A DNA stretch of 64,000 nucleotides from JAWVYT01 sp046483065 (GCA_046483065.1 JAWODW010000044.1:62001-126000), one strand, 5' to 3'; shown: positions 43,537 to 52,442, counted from the first letter of the stretch. Notes: generated by a model not told the origin, from the sequence alone. Numbers and translations: made by a program.

Positions 43537-43587
43537 TCCAGGGGGCTAGTTCCCTGGATTGTACGGATAAGCTTGCCAGCTAAGCAA
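43537..43587 (-). promoter_or_regulatory. Promoter and operator-like palindrome of the AraC-type gene
   Basis: On the minus strand, -35 TTGCTT (43587-43582), an 18-base spacer and -10 TACAAT (43563-43558). A 7-base inverted repeat, TCCAGGG at 43537-43543 with CCCTGGA at 43552-43558, covers the expected start site near 43551. Confidence 0.55.
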
Positions 43588-43678
43588 GACCCCATTGGGG
43601 AGGTCGGGAGAAAAGAGGGGTGCGCCGGGGTGGCAACCCACGTCCCCCCGGCGCCGACTGCGAGGCTGACGGGTGGCA

Positions 43679-45559
43679 TCAGTCGCCGAGCTCCGTGGTC
43701 GGCGGCTCGGCCACATCCTTCTCGAGCCATGCGTGCTCACCTTCCAGGACTTCCTGGGCCAGTTCGTACGTGTCGGCGTCGTCGTTGTCGAAGATCTGCT
43801 CGAACTTCGTGTCGATCCGCCGGCGCGAGTACTTGCAGAAGAGGTCGGCCATCTTGAACGGCCCGGAGCCCGAGCCGTTCTGGCCGGCCAGCTTGACGGC
43901 ATAGGAGCAGGTGACGCCGATGGCGAAGAGCTCGGCACCGATATCGACCATGCGACCGAGCACGGCCTGCTTCTTCTCGAGCCCGCCGCCGTAGCGGCCC
44001 ATGGCATAGGCCAGGGCGCGTGCGAGCTTGCGGGCGCGCCGCTGCGCAAACCCGATGTGCTCGGAGAGCGGCCCGAAGTCGGAGTGCCGGGGCCAGCGGC
44101 TCCATCCGGCTACGTTGCCGGCGAACCAGCCGGCCATGTGTGTGCCCAGCCCGACGGCGTCCTTCGCCTTCTCGCCGACGCCGGCGTCCGGGTCGATGAA
44201 CTTCCCGGCCTTCTGGAGGTGCGGATCCACGGCCTCGCGGGCGATGAACAGCCGCATGATCTCACTGGAGCCCTCGAAGATCATGTTGATCCGGAGATCC
44301 CGGAGCACCTGCTCCACGGGGATCGGCGCCTCGCCACGGTTCCGGAGGGAATCGGCCGTCTCGTAGCCGCGCCCGCCCCGGATCTGCATGGCCAGGTCAC
44401 CCACACGCCAGGCCGTCTCCGAGTTCCACATCTTGGCGATGGCGGCCTCGAGGCGGATGTCATAGTGGTCCGAGTCGGCGAGCATGGCCGACACCTCGGC
44501 CACGGCGTCCATGGCGAAGGTGTGAGACGCCATCTCGCCGAGCATCTGGGCCACGGCGTCGTGCTTGCCCACGGATTGGCCCCACTGGATCCGCTCGGCG
44601 GCGAAGTCACGGGCCACGCGCGTGCACCACTTCCCGGCCGCCGCGCAGGTGGCCGGGATCGTGAGCCGACCGGTGTTCAGGGTGGTCAGGGCCAGCTTGA
44701 GGCCCTCCCCCTCTCCGAGGATCACGTTCTCCTTGGCGACCCGTACGTTCTCGAACTTCAAGAGCCCGTTCTCCATGCCCCGCAGCCCCATGAACTCGCA
44801 GCGGGCCTCCAGGGTGACACCCTCCCAGTCGTTCTCCACGATGAAGGCGGTGATGCGCCGGCGCTTCTGCCCCTCCTTCTGCGGCGTGGTGGCCATGACC
44901 ACGGTCAGGTCGGCAATGGGCCCGTTGGTGCACCACAGCTTCTCGCCGTTCAGGATGTAGGCCTCGCCGTCCTCGGTGGGCTCGGCGGTGGCCTCGATCC
45001 GGGCCGGGTCCGAGCCCACGTCGGGCTCGGTGAGGGCGAACGCGGAGATCTCGCCCTCGGCAAACCGGGGCAGGTACTTCTGCTTCTGCTCGTCGGTGCC
45101 GAACAGCTTCAACGGTTGGGGCACGCCGATGGACTGGTGTGCCGACAGGAGCACGCCGATGGCCGACGAGTAGGTGCTGATCATGGCCACGGCCCGCCCG
45201 TACATGACCTGGGACAGCTCCAGCCCGCCGTACTTCTGCGGGATCTTCATGGCGAAGGCGTTGTGGCGCCGAAGGCCCTCGATTACACGGTCCGGGACCT
45301 TGCCATCGAGGTCGATCTGGAGCCCGTCGACCTCTTCCTCCATGAACTTCTTGATGTCGGCCATGAACTTGTCGCCCCGCGCCCGGGCTTCGGGATCCGG
45401 CTCGGGCAGCGGGTGGATCAGGTCCATACGGAGGTCGCCGAGGAACAGCTGCTTCACGAAGCTCGGCTTCACCCACTCCTTCTCGCGGGCCGCCTCGGTG
45501 ACTTCGCGGGCGTCCTTCTCGGTGACCTGGCCGCTCTGGTCGGGTGCGTGGGTGCTCAT
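43679..45559 (-). CDS. Acyl-CoA dehydrogenase, long form
   Basis: A 626-residue FAD enzyme that introduces the alpha-beta double bond in fatty acyl-CoA. It is longer than standard (about 380) and resembles the very-long-chain group with an extra C-terminal helical domain (about 470-626). FALTEPDVGSDPARI and LWCTNGPIADLTVV line the FAD/substrate site, and the catalytic Glu lies in IFEGSSEIMR. AAGGG precedes the ATG at 45559. No partner beta-oxidation genes are adjacent. Confidence 0.92.
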   Translation of the reverse strand: MSTHAPDQSGQVTEKDAREVTEAAREKEWVKPSFVKQLFLGDLRMDLIHPLPEPDPEARARGDKFMADIKKFMEEEVDGLQIDLDGKVPDRVIEGLRRHNAFAMKIPQKYGGLELSQVMYGRAVAMISTYSSAIGVLLSAHQSIGVPQPLKLFGTDEQKQKYLPRFAEGEISAFALTEPDVGSDPARIEATAEPTEDGEAYILNGEKLWCTNGPIADLTVVMATTPQKEGQKRRRITAFIVENDWEGVTLEARCEFMGLRGMENGLLKFENVRVAKENVILGEGEGLKLALTTLNTGRLTIPATCAAAGKWCTRVARDFAAERIQWGQSVGKHDAVAQMLGEMASHTFAMDAVAEVSAMLADSDHYDIRLEAAIAKMWNSETAWRVGDLAMQIRGGRGYETADSLRNRGEAPIPVEQVLRDLRINMIFEGSSEIMRLFIAREAVDPHLQKAGKFIDPDAGVGEKAKDAVGLGTHMAGWFAGNVAGWSRWPRHSDFGPLSEHIGFAQRRARKLARALAYAMGRYGGGLEKKQAVLGRMVDIGAELFAIGVTCSYAVKLAGQNGSGSGPFKMADLFCKYSRRRIDTKFEQIFDNDDADTYELAQEVLEGEHAWLEKDVAEPPTTELGD

Positions 45560-45863
45560 AAAGCCCTTTTTCACATCATAAAATCGGGGATTACAAGCAC
45601 TGCAAATTTCCGGCCCGCGTTTCCCGGGGCCAGCCGCCGGGCCGCGGAGTGGAGGGTCCGGCGGCTTCCTCTTGCGGACCTGCTCCCGGTTTGTTGATGA
45701 AGGAGGTGTTTTCGACCTTTCGCGTGATCCAGCCTCGCGGGTACGGCGATCCGTGCACGTGTCGGGCACGGATCAACGAATCTGGAGAAGAGCCGCTCTT
45801 GCCGCAGTCCGTCCCGACGTCTCACTATTCGGTAGGCGCGCAACCCCGATCCATGGAGACGTC
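45560..45863. other. Intergenic region between acyl-CoA dehydrogenase and amidase genes
   Basis: 304 bases between divergent genes, AT-richer at the left end. It holds the promoter candidate at 45575-45605 and a 40-base stretch (45681-45723) that resembles 28961-29000. Small open frames here lack ribosome-binding sites. Confidence 0.6.
45575..45605 (-). promoter_or_regulatory. Candidate promoter of the acyl-CoA dehydrogenase gene
   Basis: On the minus strand, -35 TTGCAG (45605-45600), a 19-base spacer and -10 TATGAT (45580-45575). The spacer is long. Confidence 0.35.
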
Positions 45864-47606
45864 ATGCCCACCCTCGACCGTCGGACTTTCGTGACCCAGC
45901 TCTCCGCCCTTGGCCTGGGCGGTGCCTTCGTGGACGCTCTCTGGGCGGGCGTCCAGGACCAGGAGGAGGTCACGACAGCGATCGTCCGGGAGGCCGAGGT
46001 GGTGGCGGGACTCGACTTCACGGAGGACGAGCGGGAGATGATGGTCCGGGGGCTGAACCAGCACCTGGAGGCGTACCGGGCCATCCGGCGCGTCCCGCTG
46101 CCGAACGGGGTCCCGCCTGCCGTCCGCTTCGACGCGCGGCTGCCGCACTTTCCGGACCCGGGCGCGGTGGACCATGAGCCGGAGGGCCGGTTCGAGAGTG
46201 TGCGACCGGCGCGGCAGGGTACGGTCCAGCGGCCCTCGGAGCTGGAATCGGTGGCCTTCTGGCCGGTGACGAAGCTGGCGGCGCTGATCCGGACGGGGCA
46301 GGTGACGTCGGTGGAGCTGACGGAGATGTACCTGGACCGTCTGCGGCGCCACGGGCCCACACTGGAGGCGGTGATCACGCGGACGGAGGAGCTGGCGACG
46401 CGGCAGGCCCGCCGCGCCGACGCCGAGCTCGCCGCGGGTGTCTACCGGGGCCCGCTCCACGGGATCCCGTGGGGCGCGAAGGACCTGCTGTCCACGGAGG
46501 GGTACCGGACCACGTGGGGTGCGAAGCCGTACGAGGAGCAGATGATCCCGGAGGACGCGGCGGTGGTCCGGCGTCTGGAGGAGGCCGGTGCCGTGCTCGT
46601 GGCGAAGCTGACGCTGGGCGCCCTGGCCATGGGCGATCGGTGGTACGGCGGCCGGACCCGGAACCCGTGGGACCTGGAGCAGGGTTCCAGCGGCTCGTCG
46701 GCGGGCTCGGCCGCCGCCACCGTGGCGGGGCTGGTGGGCTTCGGCATCGGAACGGAGACGCTGGGCTCCATCGTGAGTCCATGCACCCGGACCGGGGCCA
46801 CCGGACTGCGGCCGACGTTCGGGCGTGTGAGTCGGCACGGCGCCATGGCATTGAGCTGGACCATGGACAAGATCGGACCGATCTGCCGGAGCGCCGAGGA
46901 TTGTGCCCTGGTCTTCGCCGCCATCCACGGTGCGGACGGGAAGGACCCCACGGCTCGGACCGTGCCGTTCCATTACGACGGCGGGCGGCCCCTGTCCGAC
47001 CTTCGGGTCGGCTACCTCCGTGCGGGCTTCGAGCGCGAGGCCCGGGGCCGGGACGAGGCGGCGCGGGAGCGGGCCCGGCAGGCGATCCGGCTGGACAACG
47101 CGGCCCTCGACGTGGTCCGGCGGCTCGGCATCGATCCGATCCCCGTGACGCTGCCCGAGGGCCTGCCGGTCTCGGCGCTCCGTATCATCCTGAACGCGGA
47201 GGCGGCCGCGGCCTTCGATGATCTGACGCGCAGCGGCCGGGACGACCTGCTGGTGGCGCAGGAGTCGTGGTCGTGGCCGAACGCGTTCCGGGAGGCCCGG
47301 ATGATCCCGGCGGTGGAGTACATCCAGGCCAACCGGATCCGGACAATGGTCATGGGCGAGATGGAGAAGCTCATGGCCGACGTGGATGTGTTCATCACGC
47401 CGAGCTACGCCGGCAACGTGCTTCTGACCACGAACCTCACCGGGCACCCCGCCGTGGTCGTGCCGAACGGCTTCATTGACGGCCACCCCACGAGCGTTTC
47501 ATTTATCGGTAACCTCTGGCGAGACGACGCGGCGCTCCGGCTCGCGTCGGCGTACCAGCGGGCAACCGATTTCCATGCCCGTGTCCCGGAGGAGTTTGCC
47601 GGGTAG
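45864..47606 (+). CDS. Exported amidase-signature hydrolase
   Basis: A 580-residue amidase-signature enzyme. The Ser-cisSer-Lys triad is visible as Lys206 (GIPWGAKDLL), the serine cluster GSSGSSAGS (274-282) and nucleophile Ser302 (GTETLGSI, where GTDTGGSI is more usual). DRRTFVTQLSALGLGGAF is a Tat-type signal, so it acts outside the cytoplasm. Residues 40-130 are an extension upstream of the amidase core. The substrate is unknown; a peptide-amide or aryl-amide role would fit the peptide-degrading setting. The ATG at 45864 was chosen because it begins the Tat signal. Confidence 0.88.
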   Translation: MPTLDRRTFVTQLSALGLGGAFVDALWAGVQDQEEVTTAIVREAEVVAGLDFTEDEREMMVRGLNQHLEAYRAIRRVPLPNGVPPAVRFDARLPHFPDPGAVDHEPEGRFESVRPARQGTVQRPSELESVAFWPVTKLAALIRTGQVTSVELTEMYLDRLRRHGPTLEAVITRTEELATRQARRADAELAAGVYRGPLHGIPWGAKDLLSTEGYRTTWGAKPYEEQMIPEDAAVVRRLEEAGAVLVAKLTLGALAMGDRWYGGRTRNPWDLEQGSSGSSAGSAAATVAGLVGFGIGTETLGSIVSPCTRTGATGLRPTFGRVSRHGAMALSWTMDKIGPICRSAEDCALVFAAIHGADGKDPTARTVPFHYDGGRPLSDLRVGYLRAGFEREARGRDEAARERARQAIRLDNAALDVVRRLGIDPIPVTLPEGLPVSALRIILNAEAAAAFDDLTRSGRDDLLVAQESWSWPNAFREARMIPAVEYIQANRIRTMVMGEMEKLMADVDVFITPSYAGNVLLTTNLTGHPAVVVPNGFIDGHPTSVSFIGNLWRDDAALRLASAYQRATDFHARVPEEFAG

Positions 47607-47732
47607 ACAGGGGGCTGTGAGGAGCCGGACGAGATTTTCTGGCAGTTTCCGCGGCTGAGCGGCATCTATATATTGAAGGTCCGATGACGGCCTACTCTCC
47701 CCAGGGGTTTCACACCGAACGGGCAAGGAAGA

Positions 47733-48149
47733 ATGCGCAGGTTGCTGCAGGCGCTGTTCCTGGGGGTGCCGATGGTGATCATCGTGCTGGCCGCGCTGAT
47801 CCCAATGCCGCTGCAATGGAGCATGGGCGGGATGATCTTCGGTCTGCTGTTCTTCCAGCTGGCGCTGGTGGGCAGCTTCGACGCGCTCCTCCCGGACACC
47901 CGGGTATACCTGGCGTTGCGTGAGGAGACCGACCAGCTGCTGGAGCTGGTCCGCGAGCTGAACGCCGCGGCGATCGAGGCCCAGCGGGCGGGGATGGACC
48001 CGAACGAGCACACCCGACCGATCGTCGAGCAGCTGCACCAGACCGTGGAGCGGCTGCCGGAGTACGCGGGCAAGTCGGCGGATGGACGCCTCCACCTGAC
48101 GCCGCTTACGGCCCGCCAGGTGGATCCAACGGACCCGGTGCAACACTAG
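47733..48149 (+). CDS. Small membrane protein with coiled C-terminus, 138 aa
   Basis: Two N-terminal membrane helices (about 4-26 and 32-50) precede a charged helical tail (REETDQLLELVRELNAAAIEAQRAG). AAGGAAG precedes the ATG at 47733. A TATATATT stretch at about 47668 may be a -10 box. No recognised family. Confidence 0.7.
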   Translation: MRRLLQALFLGVPMVIIVLAALIPMPLQWSMGGMIFGLLFFQLALVGSFDALLPDTRVYLALREETDQLLELVRELNAAAIEAQRAGMDPNEHTRPIVEQLHQTVERLPEYAGKSADGRLHLTPLTARQVDPTDPVQH

Positions 48150-48210
48150 GTGGGACGGCGGCCCCGGCCCGGGCGCGCGTGCCAGCCCGGGCCGAGGCTG
48201 TCGCGGCTCT

Positions 48211-49365
48211 CTACTTCAGCATCAGCTTGGCGATGGTCTGCCGCTGCATGTTGCTGGTCCCCTCGTAGATCGACCCGACCTTGGCGTCCCTGTAGAGCTT
48301 CTCGACGGGGTACTCCCGGGTGAAGCCGTACCCGCCGTAGAGGTCCACGCATTCCGACGCGATCCACTGGGCCACCTCGGAGGAGTAAAGCTTGGCCATG
48401 GCGGCCTCGTTGAGGAACGGCTTTTCCGCCTCGCGCAGCCGCGCGGCGTTATAGACCATGAGGCGGGCGGCCTCGAGCCTGGTGCGCATGTCGGCGAGCT
48501 GGAACTGCACGCCCTGGAAATCGCCGATGGCGCGGCCGAACTGCTCGCGCTCCTGCACGTACTTCACGGTGTGGTCGAGGGCGCCCTGAGCCAGGCCGAC
48601 CATCTGTGCGCCGATCCCGATCCGCCCCTCGTTGAGCTGCTCGATGGCGATCTTGTACCCCTTGCCCACCTCGCCGATGATGTTCTCGCCGGGCACGCGG
48701 CAGCCGTCGAAGATCAGCTCGACGGTCGAGGAGGCGCGGATCCCGAGCTTGTCCTCCTTCTTGCCGATGGTGAACCCGTCGGTGCCCCGCTCCACCACGA
48801 ACGCGGTGATCCCCTTGTAGCCGGCGTCGGGATCGACGTTGGCGAAGACGATGAAGATGTCGGCCTCATCCCCGTTGGTGATCCAGAGCTTGGTACCGTC
48901 GAGGATCCAGTCATCACCGTCCTGCGTGGCGCGCGTGGTGAGGGCGAACGCGTCGGAGCCGGCGCCGGCCTCCGAGAGGGCGTAAGCGCCCACGGTGTCG
49001 GTGGCCAGACGGGGCAGGTACCGGGCGCCGGCCTCCGCCGTCCCGTAGCGCTTGATGCCGGTGTCGACCAGCGTGTTCTGGACGTCCACCAGCACCCCGA
49101 CGGCGGGGTCCACACGGGAGAGCTCCTCGACCACGATCACCGAGGTGAAGAACGTCGCGCCCGCGCCACCGTGCTCCTCGGGGACCTCGATCCCCATGAG
49201 CCCGAGCTCGAAGAGCGTCTCGATGAGGTTCGGGTCCATCTTGGCGTCCCGGTCCATGTCCATGACCACGGGGGCGATCTGTTCTTCCGCGAACTGACGC
49301 ACCATATCGCGGAACATGCCTTCTTCTTCGCTCAAGACCGTAAGGGCCGGTCGCTCGATATCCAT
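48211..49365 (-). CDS. Acyl-CoA dehydrogenase, short/branched-chain type
   Basis: A 384-residue FAD enzyme of standard length. YALSEAGAGSDAFAL, KLWITNGDEADIFIVFA and GIRASSTVELIFDGCRVP are family signatures. The catalytic Glu is in IYEGTSNMQRQT near the C-terminus, the position used by butyryl and short-branched-chain enzymes. Arg and Gly residues of the FAD site (REQFGRAIGDFQGVQF) are intact. It passes electrons to ETF, whose genes are not here. It is a different subfamily from the enzyme at 43679-45559. Confidence 0.94.
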   Translation of the reverse strand: MDIERPALTVLSEEEGMFRDMVRQFAEEQIAPVVMDMDRDAKMDPNLIETLFELGLMGIEVPEEHGGAGATFFTSVIVVEELSRVDPAVGVLVDVQNTLVDTGIKRYGTAEAGARYLPRLATDTVGAYALSEAGAGSDAFALTTRATQDGDDWILDGTKLWITNGDEADIFIVFANVDPDAGYKGITAFVVERGTDGFTIGKKEDKLGIRASSTVELIFDGCRVPGENIIGEVGKGYKIAIEQLNEGRIGIGAQMVGLAQGALDHTVKYVQEREQFGRAIGDFQGVQFQLADMRTRLEAARLMVYNAARLREAEKPFLNEAAMAKLYSSEVAQWIASECVDLYGGYGFTREYPVEKLYRDAKVGSIYEGTSNMQRQTIAKLMLK

Positions 49366-49404
49366 CGGTATGTCCGGGTTCTGGGTTACGAATCCGTGGC
49401 CACC

Positions 49405-49433
49405 GTGATAATCGCGGCGACGTTGGCTATACT
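49405..49433 (+). promoter_or_regulatory. Candidate promoter of the DHp-only gene
   Basis: -35 GTGATA (49405-49410), a 17-base spacer and -10 TATACT (49428-49433), about 38 bases before the start codon. Confidence 0.4.
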
Positions 49434-49471
49434 AGTCCGGGCCTCGAGGCGCGGAAAGTGAGGAGGAACGG

Positions 49472-49693
49472 ATGGATGACGCGCGATGCAGAGAAATGGT
49501 GGAGCTGGTGCGTACCACCCGGCACGACGCCAACAGCCCCATTACGGCTGCGCTCGGTCACGTGCAGCTGCTGCTGGACGAGCCGGCGGCGCAGGACGAG
49601 GAGGTCCAGGAGTCGCTGAAGCTGGTGGAGAGTGAGCTGAAACGGTTGATCGATATCCTGGCGAAGCTGAAGGAAGTGAAGTACGAGGAGTGA
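49472..49693 (+). CDS. Stand-alone histidine-kinase dimerisation (DHp) domain protein
   Basis: A 73-residue protein consisting only of a HisKA-like helical hairpin. The phospho-acceptor box is RHDANSPITAALGHVQLLL with His18, comparable to H-box sequences of the form RHDLNNPLTAILG. The second helix is QESLKLVESELKRLIDILAKLKEV. No ATP-binding (HATPase) domain follows and the stop is clean. AGGAGG precedes the ATG, and a promoter candidate lies upstream. It could act as a phosphotransfer or dimerisation partner for another kinase. Confidence 0.75.
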   Translation: MDDARCREMVELVRTTRHDANSPITAALGHVQLLLDEPAAQDEEVQESLKLVESELKRLIDILAKLKEVKYEE

Positions 49694-49835
49694 GGGGTGC
49701 TCCCCGGCGGTCGACCGGGCATAGAGAGAACGCAGGCCGAGGTGGGGGTCGGAATCCGGTGTCGTCGCCTTGACGCCACCCCGTCGCCGCATCATCGTGC
49801 CTCGCTGACGTTACGCGACATCAATTGGAGGAATG

Positions 49836-50222
49836 ATGGCTGATCTGCCTTCCGGGCTCCTGTATACCGAGGAGCACGAGTACCTGGCGAAGACCGACCA
49901 GGATGACGTTTATAGCATAGGGGTCACCGACTACGCCCAGGGCGAGCTGGGCGACGTGGTCTTCGTAGAGTTGCCGGAGTCCGGCGAGAGCTTCGGTCAG
50001 GGCGACGCCTTCGGCACCGTCGAGGCGGTGAAGGCGGTGAGCGACCTGTACATGCCGGTGGCCGGTGAGGTGGTGGAAGTGAACGAGGGGCTGAACGACG
50101 ATCCGTCGCAGGTCAACTCGGACCCGTACGGGGACGGGTGGATGATCCGGATCAAGGTCTCCGACGTGGACCAGCTCGACGCGCTGATGGACGCGGACGC
50201 CTACGCGGCCCACATCGAGTAG
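49836..50222 (+). CDS. gcvH: Glycine cleavage system H protein
   Basis: A 128-residue lipoyl carrier that shuttles the aminomethyl group between GcvP, GcvT and the lipoamide dehydrogenase. The lipoylation site is Lys66 in FGTVEAVKAVSDLYMP, the family motif. EEHEYL and the C-terminal GDGWMIRIK are also typical. I prefer the ATG at 49836 because GGAGG then has a workable spacing; the ATG at 49833 is only one base from it. It is 4 kb from gcvP; no gcvT is in the window. Confidence 0.95.
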   Translation: MADLPSGLLYTEEHEYLAKTDQDDVYSIGVTDYAQGELGDVVFVELPESGESFGQGDAFGTVEAVKAVSDLYMPVAGEVVEVNEGLNDDPSQVNSDPYGDGWMIRIKVSDVDQLDALMDADAYAAHIE

Positions 50223-50286
50223 CCGTGTAGCGCTCGCGCCGACGAGATTGCAGCACCGACATAGCCAAGCAGCCCGGGAGGAGCCC

Positions 50287-50973
50287 ATGGCTCGACTTAC
50301 CTGGCACGGCCACTCGACGTTCACGCTCGAGACCGATTCGGGTCACACCATCATGTTCGATCCGTTCCTGGATGAGAATCCGAAGTCGGACATCAAGGTG
50401 GCGGACGTGAAGGCACTGGATTTCATCCTGGTCAGTCACGGCCATTCCGACCACTTCCAGGACGCGATCCCGCTGGCGAAGCAGACGGGCGCCACTCTGA
50501 TCTCCACCTTCGAGATCATCGGGTTCTGCCAGGAGCAGGGGCTGGAGAATGTGCACCCGCTCCATATCGGCGGTGGCAGCCACTTCGCGTTCGGGTACGC
50601 CAAGATGACGCCGGCGCTGCACGGCGGGCAGGTGGACGGCGATGAGGAGGGCGCCTTCACCACGGTGCCCGGCGGCTGGTGGCTGGACATGGGGGACAAG
50701 ACGCTCTATCACGCCGGCGACACGGCGCTGCTCATGGACATGCAGCTGCTGAAGGGGAAGGTGGACGTGGCGCTGCTGCCCATCGGCGACAACTTCACCA
50801 TGGGGCCCGAGGACGCCGCCACGGCGGTGGACTTCATCGAGCCCCGGGTGGTGATCCCCATGCATTACTCCACCTGGGAGCCTATCGAGCAGGACCCGAA
50901 CGACTTCCGGGACAGGGTGGGCGGCCGGGCCGAGGTCGTGATCCTGGACCCGGGCGACAGCTACAACTTCTAG
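50287..50973 (+). CDS. UPF0173-family metallo-beta-lactamase-fold hydrolase
   Basis: A 228-residue MBL-fold protein of the UPF0173 (YtkL-like) group. The metal motif HxHxDH reads SHGHSDHF, with further ligands in PALHG, HAGDTAL and MHYSTW. The substrate of the family is not established. GGGAGGAG precedes the ATG at 50287. It is followed within seven bases by a small membrane protein and msrA, all co-directional. Confidence 0.92.
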   Translation: MARLTWHGHSTFTLETDSGHTIMFDPFLDENPKSDIKVADVKALDFILVSHGHSDHFQDAIPLAKQTGATLISTFEIIGFCQEQGLENVHPLHIGGGSHFAFGYAKMTPALHGGQVDGDEEGAFTTVPGGWWLDMGDKTLYHAGDTALLMDMQLLKGKVDVALLPIGDNFTMGPEDAATAVDFIEPRVVIPMHYSTWEPIEQDPNDFRDRVGGRAEVVILDPGDSYNF

Positions 50974-50980
50974 GGGCTCC

Positions 50981-51253
50981 ATGGACATCATACCGCTCGC
51001 AGGGATGCTCTTCTCGCTCCTCATGGTCCTGGTCATCGGGGGGCTCATCCTCTTATTCCCCATCTCCCGACGGCTCGGCAAGTTCCTGGAGATCCGCATC
51101 GATGAGCGGATGGAGTGGGACACGCTGCCCAAGGAGGCGTTCAACGAGCTGATGGACGCGGTGGAAGAGCTGCAGGGCGAGGTGGCCCGGCTGAACGAGC
51201 GGCAGCGGTTCGTAGAGCGGCTCCTGGAGCCCGGGAAGCACGACGCGGAGTGA
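50981..51253 (+). CDS. Small single-pass membrane protein with coiled-coil tail
   Basis: A 90-residue protein: one membrane helix (about 7-29, LAGMLFSLLMVLVIGGLILLF), then ISRRLGKFLEIRIDERMEWD and a coiled-coil (AVEELQGEVARLNERQRFVERLL). The stop overlaps the msrA GTG. No known function. Confidence 0.75.
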   Translation: MDIIPLAGMLFSLLMVLVIGGLILLFPISRRLGKFLEIRIDERMEWDTLPKEAFNELMDAVEELQGEVARLNERQRFVERLLEPGKHDAE

Positions 51254-51801
51254 CGGAGACCGCAACGCTCGGCGGCGGCTGCTTCTGGTGCCTGGAGGCC
51301 GTCTTCGAGCGGCTCCAGGGCGTGGCGTCGGTGACCTCCGGGTACGCCGGCGGGCACGTGCCGGACCCGGCCTATCGCCAGGTCTGCAGCGGCACCACGG
51401 GGCACGCCGAAGTGGTCCGGGTCGCCTACGATCCGGCGGAGATCACGTTCCGGGAGCTGCTCCGGGTCTTTTTCGCGACCCACGACCCCACGACACCGAA
51501 CCGCCAGGGCGCCGATGTGGGCCCCCAGTACCGTTCGATCATCCTGTACGAGTCGGAGTCGCAGCGGGAGACGGCGGAGGCGGTGATCACGGAGCTCGAG
51601 GCCGCCGGCACGTTCGCCGACCCCATCGTCACCGAGATCGAGCCGCTGGAGGCGTTCTACCCTGCGGAGGAAGAGCACCAGGACTTCTACCGGAACAACC
51701 CGAGCTACGGCTACTGCCGTGCCGTGATCGATCCGAAGGTGGCGAAGCTGCGGAGGGAATTTAAGGGGAAGCTGAAGCGCGGAGGCGCGGAGGAGCGTTG
51801 A
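51250..51801 (+). CDS. msrA: Peptide methionine-S-sulfoxide reductase MsrA
   Basis: A 183-residue enzyme that reduces the S-epimer of methionine sulfoxide. The catalytic Cys11 is in GGGCFWC, and TGHAEVV, EEEHQDFY and GYCRAVIDPK complete the active-site set. The start is the GTG at 51250, overlapping the previous stop. The next gene's TTG overlaps this stop, so at least three genes are translationally chained. Confidence 0.96.
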   Translation: MTETATLGGGCFWCLEAVFERLQGVASVTSGYAGGHVPDPAYRQVCSGTTGHAEVVRVAYDPAEITFRELLRVFFATHDPTTPNRQGADVGPQYRSIILYESESQRETAEAVITELEAAGTFADPIVTEIEPLEAFYPAEEEHQDFYRNNPSYGYCRAVIDPKVAKLRREFKGKLKRGGAEER

Positions 51802-52442
51802 GGCGCGGAGGCGCGGCCCCATCTCTTGACGGCTCACGCGGCGGGTTCGGGCGCCTGGCCGCTTCGGTTCGGGCGTGGGCGGCGGGCCGCAACTGGTGGA
51901 TCCGGGCACCGGTGCTGCTATGGATGGCGTGGATCCTGGTCCACTACTGGGACGCGCCGTGGTACTCGACGATCTTCCACGGGATCGACCTGGCGATCCA
52001 CGAGATCGGGCACATCCTCTGGGCGCCGCTGGGCGAGTTCATGGGGTTCGCCGGCGGCACGCTCACGCAGCTGCTGGCGCCGGTGGCCGCGGGGATCATG
52101 TTCCTGCGGCAGCGGGACTGGTTCGCCGTGTCATTCGCCGCCTGCTGGCTCGGGATCAACTGCTTCGAGATCGTGGAATACGCCGGTGACGCCCTCACCC
52201 GCCGGCTCCCGCTGGTCTCCCCGAACACGGCGCTGCCGATCCACGACTGGACGTACCTGCTCGGCGAGCTCGGGATCCTGCACCACACCGACGCCGTGGC
52301 GGCGGGATGGCAGTGGGCGGGGCGGGTGACCATGACGGCGGGGATCGCGTTCGGCGCGTGGGTGCTGTGGGTCATGTGGCGAGAGCACCACGACCTCGAG
52401 GAAATCACGCCTCCCGGGCCGCCGTCACCAGCTCGTCGATGA
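51798..52442 (+). CDS. Membrane protein with HExxH motif (putative M50-like protease)
   Basis: A 214-residue polytopic protein with about five hydrophobic segments. LAIHEIGHILWAPLGEF gives an HExxH motif (His68, Glu69, His72) at the edge of a helix, followed by TLTQLLAPVAAG, which could supply the aspartate-free second site of site-2-protease relatives. The TTG at 51798 with GGAGGAG upstream is the start. Zinc binding and proteolysis are inferred only from the motif. The end overlaps the convergent flavoprotein gene by 38 bases. Confidence 0.62.
   Translation: MRRGGAAPSLDGSRGGFGRLAASVRAWAAGRNWWIRAPVLLWMAWILVHYWDAPWYSTIFHGIDLAIHEIGHILWAPLGEFMGFAGGTLTQLLAPVAAGIMFLRQRDWFAVSFAACWLGINCFEIVEYAGDALTRRLPLVSPNTALPIHDWTYLLGELGILHHTDAVAAGWQWAGRVTMTAGIAFGAWVLWVMWREHHDLEEITPPGPPSPARR

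Noticed and set aside
45571..45843. A 90-codon minus-strand frame upstream of the acyl-CoA dehydrogenase gene
   Set aside because: Arg-rich, no ribosome-binding site, and it covers the candidate promoter and the dispersed motif.
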